From the NCBI GenBank assembly GCA_003520745.1, contig DOUE01000018.1, positions 1-27,704 on the forward strand: DNA of 27,704 nucleotides, given 5' to 3'. The notes under the pieces are model-generated. The model saw nothing but the letters and a program-made list of their open reading frames with translations. It did not search any database and was not told the DNA's origin. Both the position numbers and the translations under genes were made by a program. The DNA comes from Erysipelotrichaceae bacterium. GTDB lineage: Bacteria > Bacillota_I > Bacilli_A > Erysipelotrichales > Erysipelotrichaceae. Positions 21,734 to 27,704 of this stretch are shown one piece after another (position 1 is the first letter of the stretch; every line of letters starts with the position of its first letter).

Positions 21734-22372
21734 TTATTGTGCTGCTTGATTGAGATGGATTTGAATCGGTGCCGTCAATTGATTCTTGAACTGCGTTTCA
21801 TACGCCTCGACGGCGGCCGGGTTGTTCAAGGTGATCCCGATCGAAACGAACTGGACCAACACCCTCCCGTCCTCGAAGGTCTTGACGATGGAGGCGGCGC
21901 CTTCCTGCTCGATGATTTCCTGCGCTTCTTCCTGCGAAGTGATCTGGTAGGAATCATAGATCCAAATTTCTTCATCATCGTAATAGATGATGAAAACCAA
22001 ATCGGGGCTGGGATTGAGGACATGCATGAACGAAGGCCACGTCTGGATCGGGGCATCCAAGGTCGCGTTGCTTGAGAGGAGTTCGCATCGTGTCGCATTT
22101 TCTTCGGCGATGCAGTTGGACTCGCTGGCGAACAAGAGTGAGATGGAGGTGAATACCATGGCGTTTTGATTGAGGATGTCGGGGTCGAATTGATCCAGAA
22201 GCGCCTGTAGATTCTCCTTTTCTTTCGTCAAGGTCAACACTTCGTTTCGTAGTTCGTCGATCTTCGCTTCTTGTTGGGCGATGACTTCTTGGTATGCGGC
22301 GCTATTGTCTTCGGTTGGCGTACATCCGGACAAGAGGATGAACAGAATAAGGAGGAGGATGGATTTTTTCAT
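21734..22372 (-). CDS. Putative lipoprotein with coiled coil, unknown function
   Basis: A 212-residue protein. The N-terminus is a lipoprotein signal with lipobox LLSGC (lipidated Cys17). A helical, Glu/Lys-rich stretch (about 25-62) should form a coiled coil. A C-terminal globular domain with two further Cys residues (NCIAEENATRC) and many aromatic and acidic residues follows. I do not recognise the fold. It lies 76 bases upstream of the response regulator gene on the same strand with only a weak CACAA/TTGTG hairpin between, so it might be cotranscribed and act as an outside partner of the kinase. AGGGAGAG precedes the ATG. Confidence 0.72.
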   Translation of the reverse strand: MKKSILLLILFILLSGCTPTEDNSAAYQEVIAQQEAKIDELRNEVLTLTKEKENLQALLDQFDPDILNQNAMVFTSISLLFASESNCIAEENATRCELLSSNATLDAPIQTWPSFMHVLNPSPDLVFIIYYDDEEIWIYDSYQITSQEEAQEIIEQEGAASIVKTFEDGRVLVQFVSIGITLNNPAAVEAYETQFKNQLTAPIQIHLNQAAQ

Positions 22373-22399
22373 GGATGGCTCTCCCTGATTTCAATTTTC

Positions 22400-22428
22400 A
22401 TTATAGTCCATCCCTAATTAAACTGGAA
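22400..22428 (-). promoter_or_regulatory. Promoter of the lipoprotein gene
   Basis: Perfect -10 TATAAT on the minus strand (22400-22405). At 17 bases upstream the -35 position reads TTCCAG, a weak match. Confidence 0.55.
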
Positions 22429-22570
22429 TAAGAAACGTTGAAGATGCTTGTCGTCGTTCACTTGGGTTCTCATCGAGTTGGATTTAATGCACATTACATC
22501 CTTTACTTCAGGAAAATCCTCATTCCCCGATCGGTCCCGGGTCGGTAGAATACGTCGACTTTTCTTCTGA

Positions 22571-22590
22571 TTATGAGCGAACGTTCATAA
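22571..22590. promoter_or_regulatory. Inverted repeat TTATGA-N8-TCATAA
   Basis: A 20-base dyad with 6-base arms; inside it GAACGTTC is a second, overlapping palindrome. It lies between two divergent genes and could be an operator for either. Confidence 0.35.
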
Positions 22591-22687
22591 ACGCACGACC
22601 CTTCTTCTTTCTTATTACGCGTCGAGCGATGTGGGGTTAAAATTGCGGAATCACACCCATTCTCTTGTTCATCTTGAGAATGATTTG

Positions 22688-22696
22688 TGTTATATT
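22688..22696 (+). promoter_or_regulatory. Possible extended -10 promoter of the Rph-like operon
   Basis: TGTTATATT matches the extended -10 form TGnTATAAT; TTCATC stands at the -35 distance (22668-22673). A 7-bp inverted repeat, CATTCTC/GAGAATG at 22658-22682, covers the -35 area. Start near 22703 would give a leader of about 295 bases. Confidence 0.35.
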
Positions 22697-22997
22697 GTGA
22701 GTAACAGATGACTCGACCTGTCTTTCTACGATGTCGACTCATGACCCGGTTTCGGTACTCGTTTCATTGGCATCCATTCTAACCGCATTCATCCATCAAG
22801 ACTCAAATAACGAAAGCATCGATCTGATATCCTCCCTTTATGATTCACGATGTTTTTTTATAGCAATCATCTTCGAATCCGGTTGGTTGAACGGATTAAA
22901 TCAATCCGCATCGCATTGGACGCCCACAATATGCCAAAACTCTTGGATTATTCTCTCCGTATGAATGGTGGGGTTGTTTCAAAAAGAGGTGGCCATC

Positions 22998-25292
22998 ATG
23001 AAAGGACAGTATGTTTATTCATTGGCTGATCGTTCAGTCCATGAAAAAGGAGGAAGCAAGGCGAAGAACCTTCGTTTTCTCTTGCGTCGTCGTTTCTTGG
23101 TCCCCGCAGGGTTCATCGTCTCGTGGGAAGCGCTCGACGACTTCAGCAACCATGGCGACTCGGTTCTGAATGCCTTAAGGATCGAACTCGATAAAAACAT
23201 CGATCCGGACCGATTGTATGCGGTGCGTTCATCCGCATCCGTGGAAGATGACATCCTGTATTCCTATGCCGGTATTTTCCGAAGTTTTCTTGAGGTCCAA
23301 GGTATCGAATCGATCCTTGAAACCGTTCAACGGGTCTGGCAATCCCTGGAGTCGGATGAATTCATGACGTATCGGAAAAACAATCCGAACGATGGCGACC
23401 CGGTGAAGTTGTCCGTCATCGTCCAGGAAATGGTTCCGGCGGTTTCTTCCGGGATCGCCTTCAGTAAGAATCCCTTGACGGGTTTATCGGAAACGATCAT
23501 CGAAGCCGGCCGGGGGACGGGTGAGGAACAAGCGGCGATGAAGCGCGATCCTGAGCGATGGATCGGGAAATGGGGCGTTTGGTTACAGTCACCCGCCGAC
23601 GGAATCCTGACCGACCAACTGGCTCGTCTGATCATGAAGAATACGAAAGAAATCGAGTCGGCGTACGGACAACCGGTCGACCTTGAGTGGGCGTACGATG
23701 GGAAGAATCTCTATTTCCTTCAGGTCCGTCCGATCACGCGCCTCGACATCCCTGTGTTTTCCAACCGCATCTCGAAAGAAATGTTGCCGGGGATCATCAA
23801 ACCTTTGGTCTGGTCGGTCAATACACGATTGGTCAATCAAACCTGGGTCGACATCCTGAAGAAATTGACCGGGGATGATTCCTTTGAACCGGAGAAATTG
23901 ACCGGGCACTTCTATTATCGAGCCTATTTCAACATCACCGTGTTCGGCCGCGTTTTCGAGCGGCTTGGCATGCCCTATGAAGCCTTGGAGTTGTTATTCG
24001 GACTTGAGCAGGAAGGTCCGGAGAAACCCAGGATGCGCCCCGGCATCAAAATCGTCTTTCAATTACCTCGTTTGATGTCGTTCGCGTTTGATTTCATCCG
24101 GATCGAGGCGAGATTCAAAACGCTTCTTCAAACAAAAAAGAAAAGATATGAAGAACTGGTTCGCGAGATGTCCCAGGACCTTTCGGATAAAGAATGGTTG
24201 GATTTAGCCAACAGAGTCTACGCCGAGACCCGATCGGTCGCTTATTTCAACATCATGCTTCCGATGTTGGCGATGATGCATCATCGCATGCTGACGGGGA
24301 TGTTGAAGAAAGAGGGCATCGATGCCCGTACGCTCGAATTAAGCGGCGTTTCCATCGTGAGCGAGAAAAACAGTCCTCACATTCGCTTGAATCAGCTTCA
24401 TCAACAGTACTATGAAGGTAAAACCGAACTGACGGATGACGAACAACGCCGACTCGATCGGGACTTGGAGCTCTTCCTTCATGAGTTTGGTCATTATAGC
24501 GATAGCGGGAACGATTGTTCAAGCATCCCTTGGCGGGAAACCCCCGATTTGATCCGCCAGATGATCGCCCAACCGACGACGAAGAAATCGACTTCTTCCT
24601 TCATCGCTTTCGATGATCTCAAGCTTCCCATGTTCCACCGTTCATACCTGAAGAATTTTTATCGGCGTTCAAGCCGTTTCGCGGTCCATCGCGAAACCAT
24701 CAGTTCGTTGTATACCTTCGGTTACGGTCAGTTCCGTCGTTGTTTCATCGGATTGGGGAATCGTCTAGTCCAACAAAACGTTCTCGAGCGAAACGACGAT
24801 GTGTTCTACCTTTATTGGCAAGAATTGGTCGAGCTTGTCAACCACGTTGAAAAACCAAGTCAAAAGGAACTCGTCCTTCAACGGAAACGTGATATCGAAC
24901 ATGTTGCCGACGCGATGTTGCCTGAAATGATCTTCGGATTCGATCAGCCTCCCCTCATCGACGAGAAAAAATCGTCGTTGCACGGCATCCCCACCTCGTT
25001 GGGTACGTATACTGGACCGGCTCGAATCCTCCAGCGTTTGGTCGACTTCGAGCGTCTCCATCAAGGGGATGTCCTGGTCATCCCGTTCTCGGATGTCGGA
25101 TGGACGCCGTTGTTCGCCAAAGCCGGGGCGGTCGTGGCCGAGTCCGGCGGAATCCTCTCCCATAGTTCGATCGTCGCACGCGAATACCGCATCCCCGCGG
25201 TCGTCTCCGTTTCCGGGGCTTGCCGCATCGCGGAGGGTACGATGATCACGGTCAACGGATATACCGGCGATGTCTTCATCGCCGAGACCTAG
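22998..25292 (+). CDS. PEP-synthase/rifampin-phosphotransferase-like enzyme
   Basis: A 764-residue three-part protein. Residues 1-250 form the PPDK/PEP-synthase ATP-binding domain: KGGSKAKNL, VPAGFIVS, RSSASVEDD (77-85), SYAGIF, VIVQEMVPAVSSGIAFSKNP, and VDLEWAYDG...LQVRPIT. A central region of about 400 residues resembles rifampin phosphotransferase in layout but has FLHEFGHYSDSGNDCS where that family has a GHR...E motif. The C-terminal swivelling domain has GGILSHSSIVARE with phosphohistidine His722. It likely uses ATP or PEP to phosphorylate an unknown acceptor. The start at 22998 has AGAGGTGG; an ATG at 22965 lacks one. It precedes a PlsY-like gene. True PEP synthase is unlikely because the pyruvate-binding C-terminal domain is absent. 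Confidence 0.8.
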   Translation: MKGQYVYSLADRSVHEKGGSKAKNLRFLLRRRFLVPAGFIVSWEALDDFSNHGDSVLNALRIELDKNIDPDRLYAVRSSASVEDDILYSYAGIFRSFLEVQGIESILETVQRVWQSLESDEFMTYRKNNPNDGDPVKLSVIVQEMVPAVSSGIAFSKNPLTGLSETIIEAGRGTGEEQAAMKRDPERWIGKWGVWLQSPADGILTDQLARLIMKNTKEIESAYGQPVDLEWAYDGKNLYFLQVRPITRLDIPVFSNRISKEMLPGIIKPLVWSVNTRLVNQTWVDILKKLTGDDSFEPEKLTGHFYYRAYFNITVFGRVFERLGMPYEALELLFGLEQEGPEKPRMRPGIKIVFQLPRLMSFAFDFIRIEARFKTLLQTKKKRYEELVREMSQDLSDKEWLDLANRVYAETRSVAYFNIMLPMLAMMHHRMLTGMLKKEGIDARTLELSGVSIVSEKNSPHIRLNQLHQQYYEGKTELTDDEQRRLDRDLELFLHEFGHYSDSGNDCSSIPWRETPDLIRQMIAQPTTKKSTSSFIAFDDLKLPMFHRSYLKNFYRRSSRFAVHRETISSLYTFGYGQFRRCFIGLGNRLVQQNVLERNDDVFYLYWQELVELVNHVEKPSQKELVLQRKRDIEHVADAMLPEMIFGFDQPPLIDEKKSSLHGIPTSLGTYTGPARILQRLVDFERLHQGDVLVIPFSDVGWTPLFAKAGAVVAESGGILSHSSIVAREYRIPAVVSVSGACRIAEGTMITVNGYTGDVFIAET

Positions 25293-25351
25293 CCCTCGAT
25301 TCATTCTCGTTATACTTTCATTCGATCCATCGACACGAAGGAGGATAGGAT

Positions 25352-26092
25352 ATGACTCAATGGCAAATGACCTTGATGGTTGCACTGATCGGCTATCTGA
25401 TCGGTTCGGTTTCGTTCGCACGCCTAGTCTTCGCCCGTTTGAAACCCGGCGTCCCGATCGAACCGATCCGAACGCCCACGACGGATGGGCAAGGCGAACT
25501 CGTCGCCCATGCGGTCGGCGCCACCAACGTGATGATCGTGTTCGGACCGCGATGGGGCATGTTGACATCGCTTGTCGACCTGCTCAAAGCCTTTATTCCG
25601 ACCTTGGTCTTGCGACTCCTTTTCCCTGACGAACCCTATTTCCTCATCTGCGCTACCGCCGTCCTGATCGGTCATCTCTGGCCGGTCTGGTACTCGTTTC
25701 GCGGCGGAGGGGGGAATTCCAACATCATGGGGATGCTTCTCGCCATCAGTCCTCTCGGACTGATCGTGACGCATACCGCCGGGATGCTGATCGGTAGGAT
25801 CTATCCCGTGCTCTCTTTTCTTGGCGGCGTCGTCCTGTCGATCCCCTGGTTCGCCTGGCGCAACGGGATCTTCAGTGCGGAGACCGCCTTTGCAGTCGTC
25901 ATCTGCGTAATCTATGTCGCCGGTCAGTTGCCGGAAGCGAATCAGATGCGTAAACTGAAAAAAGAAGGCCATGATTTGGATATCGACCACGTCATGCGCA
26001 TGATGAAACGGTCGGCAGCCACGGGGCAATCCGGAAACCAAATCATGGAAGCGAAAGCGAAGGAGGGGCACAATGAAAGTACTACAGGCTGA
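25352..26092 (+). CDS. Divergent PlsY-like (glycerol-3-phosphate acyltransferase family) membrane protein
   Basis: A 246-residue membrane protein with about five hydrophobic segments. PlsY landmarks are present but altered: IGSVSFARL (residues 17-25) for GSIPFG, AHAVGATNV (52-60) for GSGNxGATN, DLLKAFIP, and GHLWPVWYSFRGGGGNSN (107-124) for GHxxPxxxxFxGGKGVAT. The Lys of GGKG is Gly here, so ordinary acyl-phosphate:glycerol-3-phosphate activity is doubtful. A polar, charged C-terminal tail of about 50 residues exceeds the usual length near 200. AAGGAGG precedes the ATG. It follows the Rph-like gene by 59 bases and overlaps the ABC ATPase gene by 20 bases, so these three probably act together. 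Substrate unknown. Confidence 0.75.
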   Translation: MTQWQMTLMVALIGYLIGSVSFARLVFARLKPGVPIEPIRTPTTDGQGELVAHAVGATNVMIVFGPRWGMLTSLVDLLKAFIPTLVLRLLFPDEPYFLICATAVLIGHLWPVWYSFRGGGGNSNIMGMLLAISPLGLIVTHTAGMLIGRIYPVLSFLGGVVLSIPWFAWRNGIFSAETAFAVVICVIYVAGQLPEANQMRKLKKEGHDLDIDHVMRMMKRSAATGQSGNQIMEAKAKEGHNESTTG

Positions 26093-26822
26093 AGGCCTTG
26101 CGAAACAATACCTCTTGGGGAAACACGTGGTGAATGCGCTCGACGGCGTCGACCTGGAAGTGGAAAACGGCGAGTTCGTTGGGATCATGGGACCCTCGGG
26201 AAGCGGGAAATCCACCCTTCTGCACCTGTTGGGCGGGTTGGACGGACCGACGTCCGGCAGTATCGTCCTGGATGGGCAGAATGTTTCCAAACTCACCGAC
26301 CGGGAAGTCACGTTCGTACGTCGCAGGAACGTGGGTTTCGTCTTTCAATTCTTCAACCTCCTGCCGACCCTTTCGGCGGAAGAAAACATCTTGTTGCCGC
26401 TGATCATCGACGGGAAGAAACCGAAGGAATACAAAGAACGGCTCGCTGAAATCTTGAAGCGGGTCGGGCTTGAAGATCGCAGCCAACATCGTCCCGACCA
26501 ACTTTCCGGCGGCGAGCAGCAACGCGTCGCCTTGGCGCGGGCGCTGATCACCCGCCCCGCCATCCTCTTGGCGGACGAACCGACCGGGAACCTGGATACC
26601 AAGACCGGCACGGCCATGATGCGGTTACTTTGCGAATCCGCCAAAGACCTCGACCAGGCGATCGTCATGGTCACCCATGACCCCAAAGCCGCCGCCTATG
26701 CGGATCGGGTCGTTTTCCTTCGCGATGGTAAAATCGTCGACGAAGTCGCCTTTGAGATCAATCTCGAACCTGCGATGAGGCTGCACCGGATCATCACCAC
26801 GCTGGAAAGATTGGAGCGCTAA
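26073..26822 (+). CDS. ABC transporter ATP-binding protein, MacB/LolD type
   Basis: A 249-residue ATPase. Walker A GPSGSGKS at 40-47, Q-loop FVFQFFNLLPTLS near 89-101, signature LSGGEQQ at 144-150, Walker B ILLADEP at 164-170, and H-loop His202 in MVTHD. GNLDTKTG after Walker B and the FNLLPTLSAEENI stretch are typical of the MacB/LolD/FtsE-related group that works with FtsX-fold permeases on lipoproteins, peptides or lipids. The start overlaps the end of the PlsY-like gene by 20 bases with GGAGGGG as ribosome site. A permease of the matching type follows after one base. Confidence 0.92.
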   Translation: MKVLQAEGLAKQYLLGKHVVNALDGVDLEVENGEFVGIMGPSGSGKSTLLHLLGGLDGPTSGSIVLDGQNVSKLTDREVTFVRRRNVGFVFQFFNLLPTLSAEENILLPLIIDGKKPKEYKERLAEILKRVGLEDRSQHRPDQLSGGEQQRVALARALITRPAILLADEPTGNLDTKTGTAMMRLLCESAKDLDQAIVMVTHDPKAAAYADRVVFLRDGKIVDEVAFEINLEPAMRLHRIITTLERLER

Positions 26823-26823
26823 T

Positions 26824-27704
26824 ATGCGCTTGACACGACTCATCACGGTTCGCTCCATCTTTACGCGACGTTTGCGTAGCTTTCTGACGCTCTTCGGGAT
26901 CCTGCTTGGCGTCGCAAGCATCTATTCCATCAACTACACCAACCAGAACGCGTTTCGATCCATCAGCCGGTTTTTCGAAGGGACCTCAGGTCGCGTCGAT
27001 CTTGAAGTCCGAAACGCGGTCAATGTCGGTGGGATCCCCTTGGATCGATTGGATACGATCCTGGCGATCGAAGGCGTGAAGGACGCGGTCCCCGTTCTGA
27101 AACTACCCGCCGCCCTGCCGGGAGAAACCCCGACGGAAATGGATTTGAACTTTTTCGGAACCAATGCAGGCGGATTGATCCTTTACGGAATCGATCCGCT
27201 CAAAGACCCTGACGTACGCGACTATCGCATCACGCAAGGGCGTTTCCTTGATCCCGCCTCCGATGAAAAACAACTGGTCTTGGTCGAAGAGTATGCCCAA
27301 GATCAGGAGATCGAAGTCGGACAGACGATCAACGTCCTCACGGTGAACGGTCCTGTCAGGATGAACGTCGTCGGATTCATCGCGAAGGAAGGCGTCGGAT
27401 TAACCAATCTCGGGAAATTCGGCGTCATGACCTTGCCGCTCGCCCAGGAGTTGACGAATCGGCCGGACGAAGTGGACCAATTCGATATCGTCGCGGATTC
27501 AAGCAACTCGGATCCCGCCTTTCTCGATGCGCTCCGCGCATCCCTCTTGTCGGAATTGGGCGAGGAGTATGCGGTCGTCTACCCTGCCAGCCAGGGGGAC
27601 CGCATGAACCAGATGCTGAGCGGTTATCAGATCGGATTGAACTTCATGGCGGGGATCGCGCTTTTCGTCGGATCCTTCCTCATCTATAACGCATTCTCGA
27701 TACT
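26824..27704 (+). CDS. ABC transporter permease, MacB/FtsX type (truncated by window end)
   Basis: The frame starts at ATG 26824, one base after the ATPase stop, with GGAG upstream, and runs open to the window end (293 complete codons). The N-terminus has a basic stretch RSIFTRRLRSF, then a first membrane segment (about 19-36, LTLFGILLGVASIYSI). A large extracytoplasmic domain of the MacB periplasmic-core type follows (about 40-270), and the next membrane segment, GLNFMAGIALFVGSFLIYNAFS, begins just before the end. It forms the membrane part of the transporter with the preceding ATPase. The substrate is not known; the Rph-like and PlsY-like genes upstream hint at a lipid or lipoprotein. Confidence 0.85.
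   Translation, partial: MRLTRLITVRSIFTRRLRSFLTLFGILLGVASIYSINYTNQNAFRSISRFFEGTSGRVDLEVRNAVNVGGIPLDRLDTILAIEGVKDAVPVLKLPAALPGETPTEMDLNFFGTNAGGLILYGIDPLKDPDVRDYRITQGRFLDPASDEKQLVLVEEYAQDQEIEVGQTINVLTVNGPVRMNVVGFIAKEGVGLTNLGKFGVMTLPLAQELTNRPDEVDQFDIVADSSNSDPAFLDALRASLLSELGEEYAVVYPASQGDRMNQMLSGYQIGLNFMAGIALFVGSFLIYNAFSI

Larger units (their letters stand above)
22373..22997. other. Gene-poor region of about 625 bases
   Basis: It separates the lipoprotein and Rph-like genes, which diverge. Short frames at 22503-22742 (minus) and 22731-22964 (plus) lack ribosome sites and protein-like composition, so I see no gene. It holds the lipoprotein promoter, inverted repeats at 22571-22590 and 22658-22682, an extended -10 near 22688-22696 and paired ATCCG/CGGAT elements near 22877-22897. 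The region looks more AT-rich than its neighbours and may include a long leader or decayed sequence. Confidence 0.5.

Noticed and set aside
22503..22742. 79-codon minus-strand frame in the gene-poor region
   Set aside because: No ribosome site, composition unlike a protein (very polar, scattered Cys and Arg), no membrane or domain pattern.
22731..22964. 77-codon plus-strand frame before the Rph-like gene
   Set aside because: No ribosome site, overlaps likely leader sequence, and composition differs from neighbouring genes; could only be rescued by translated homology.
24480..24500. HExxH zinc-protease-like motif (HEFGH) in the Rph-like protein
   Set aside because: It falls where rifampin phosphotransferases have a ...YGHR segment, inside a clear PEP-synthase-type protein; no third zinc ligand pattern or protease domain is evident.
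1..27704. tRNA, rRNA, CRISPR repeats, insertion sequences or phage genes
   Set aside because: No transposase or integrase-like protein, no regularly spaced repeats and no tRNA T-arm sequence in a cloverleaf context were seen by eye on either strand.

Overview
The window reads as chromosomal DNA of an anaerobic or facultatively anaerobic, fermentative Gram-positive-type bacterium (Bacillota, possibly one of the lineages near the Mollicutes). Reasons: strong AGGAGG-type ribosome sites, clostridial-type bifurcating butyryl-CoA dehydrogenase/EtfBA, a class D-like sortase with an adjacent substrate, a PRD-type MtlR, two-subunit class I fumarase, and normal use of TGA as a stop. By eye GC is near 50%. 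No tRNA, rRNA, CRISPR array, insertion sequence or phage gene was seen, so the taxonomic placement is inference.

Left part (1-6060, plus strand): the 3' end of acetate kinase; then an operon of a MaoC-type enoyl-CoA hydratase, acyl-CoA dehydrogenase, EtfB and EtfA, preceded by a near-perfect Rex-type operator, a promoter and a perfect inverted repeat. A separate strong promoter drives a small secreted protein with a sorting-like C-terminus, a sortase and a polytopic membrane protein. A two-way terminator closes this block against the mannitol genes.

Middle (6061-11524, minus strand): mtlA (IICB), then mtlR, a IIB-IIA fusion and mtlD. The IIB domain is therefore encoded twice with an intact CDAGMGSS active site. 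A shared sequence element lies upstream of both mtlA and mtlR. A ferredoxin-like gene runs on the plus strand at 11757-12338.

Redox/metal block (12453-17841, minus strand): class I fumarase alpha and beta, an FNR-like regulator with four cysteines in the FNR arrangement, then a hemerythrin/PAS protein (DUF438), a stand-alone HMA metal-binding protein and a P1B-type ATPase with variant motifs. A perfect TGTGA-N6-TCACA site sits about 41.5 bases upstream of the expected start of the DUF438 operon, next to the regulator gene.

Right part (17842-27704): two terminator-ended non-coding transcription units on the minus strand (in front of fumarase, and between msrB and a VOC-family gene), msrB, a PhnB/VOC protein, an OmpR-type response regulator and PhoR/WalK-type kinase, and a lipoprotein. 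After a 625-base gene-poor gap, the plus strand holds a PEP-synthase/rifampin-phosphotransferase-like enzyme, a divergent PlsY-like membrane protein, a MacB/LolD-type ABC ATPase and the start of its permease, closely packed. The least explained parts are the Rph-like/PlsY-like/ABC cluster, the RNA with two C-rich loops at 18494-18640, and the fumarase leader RNA.
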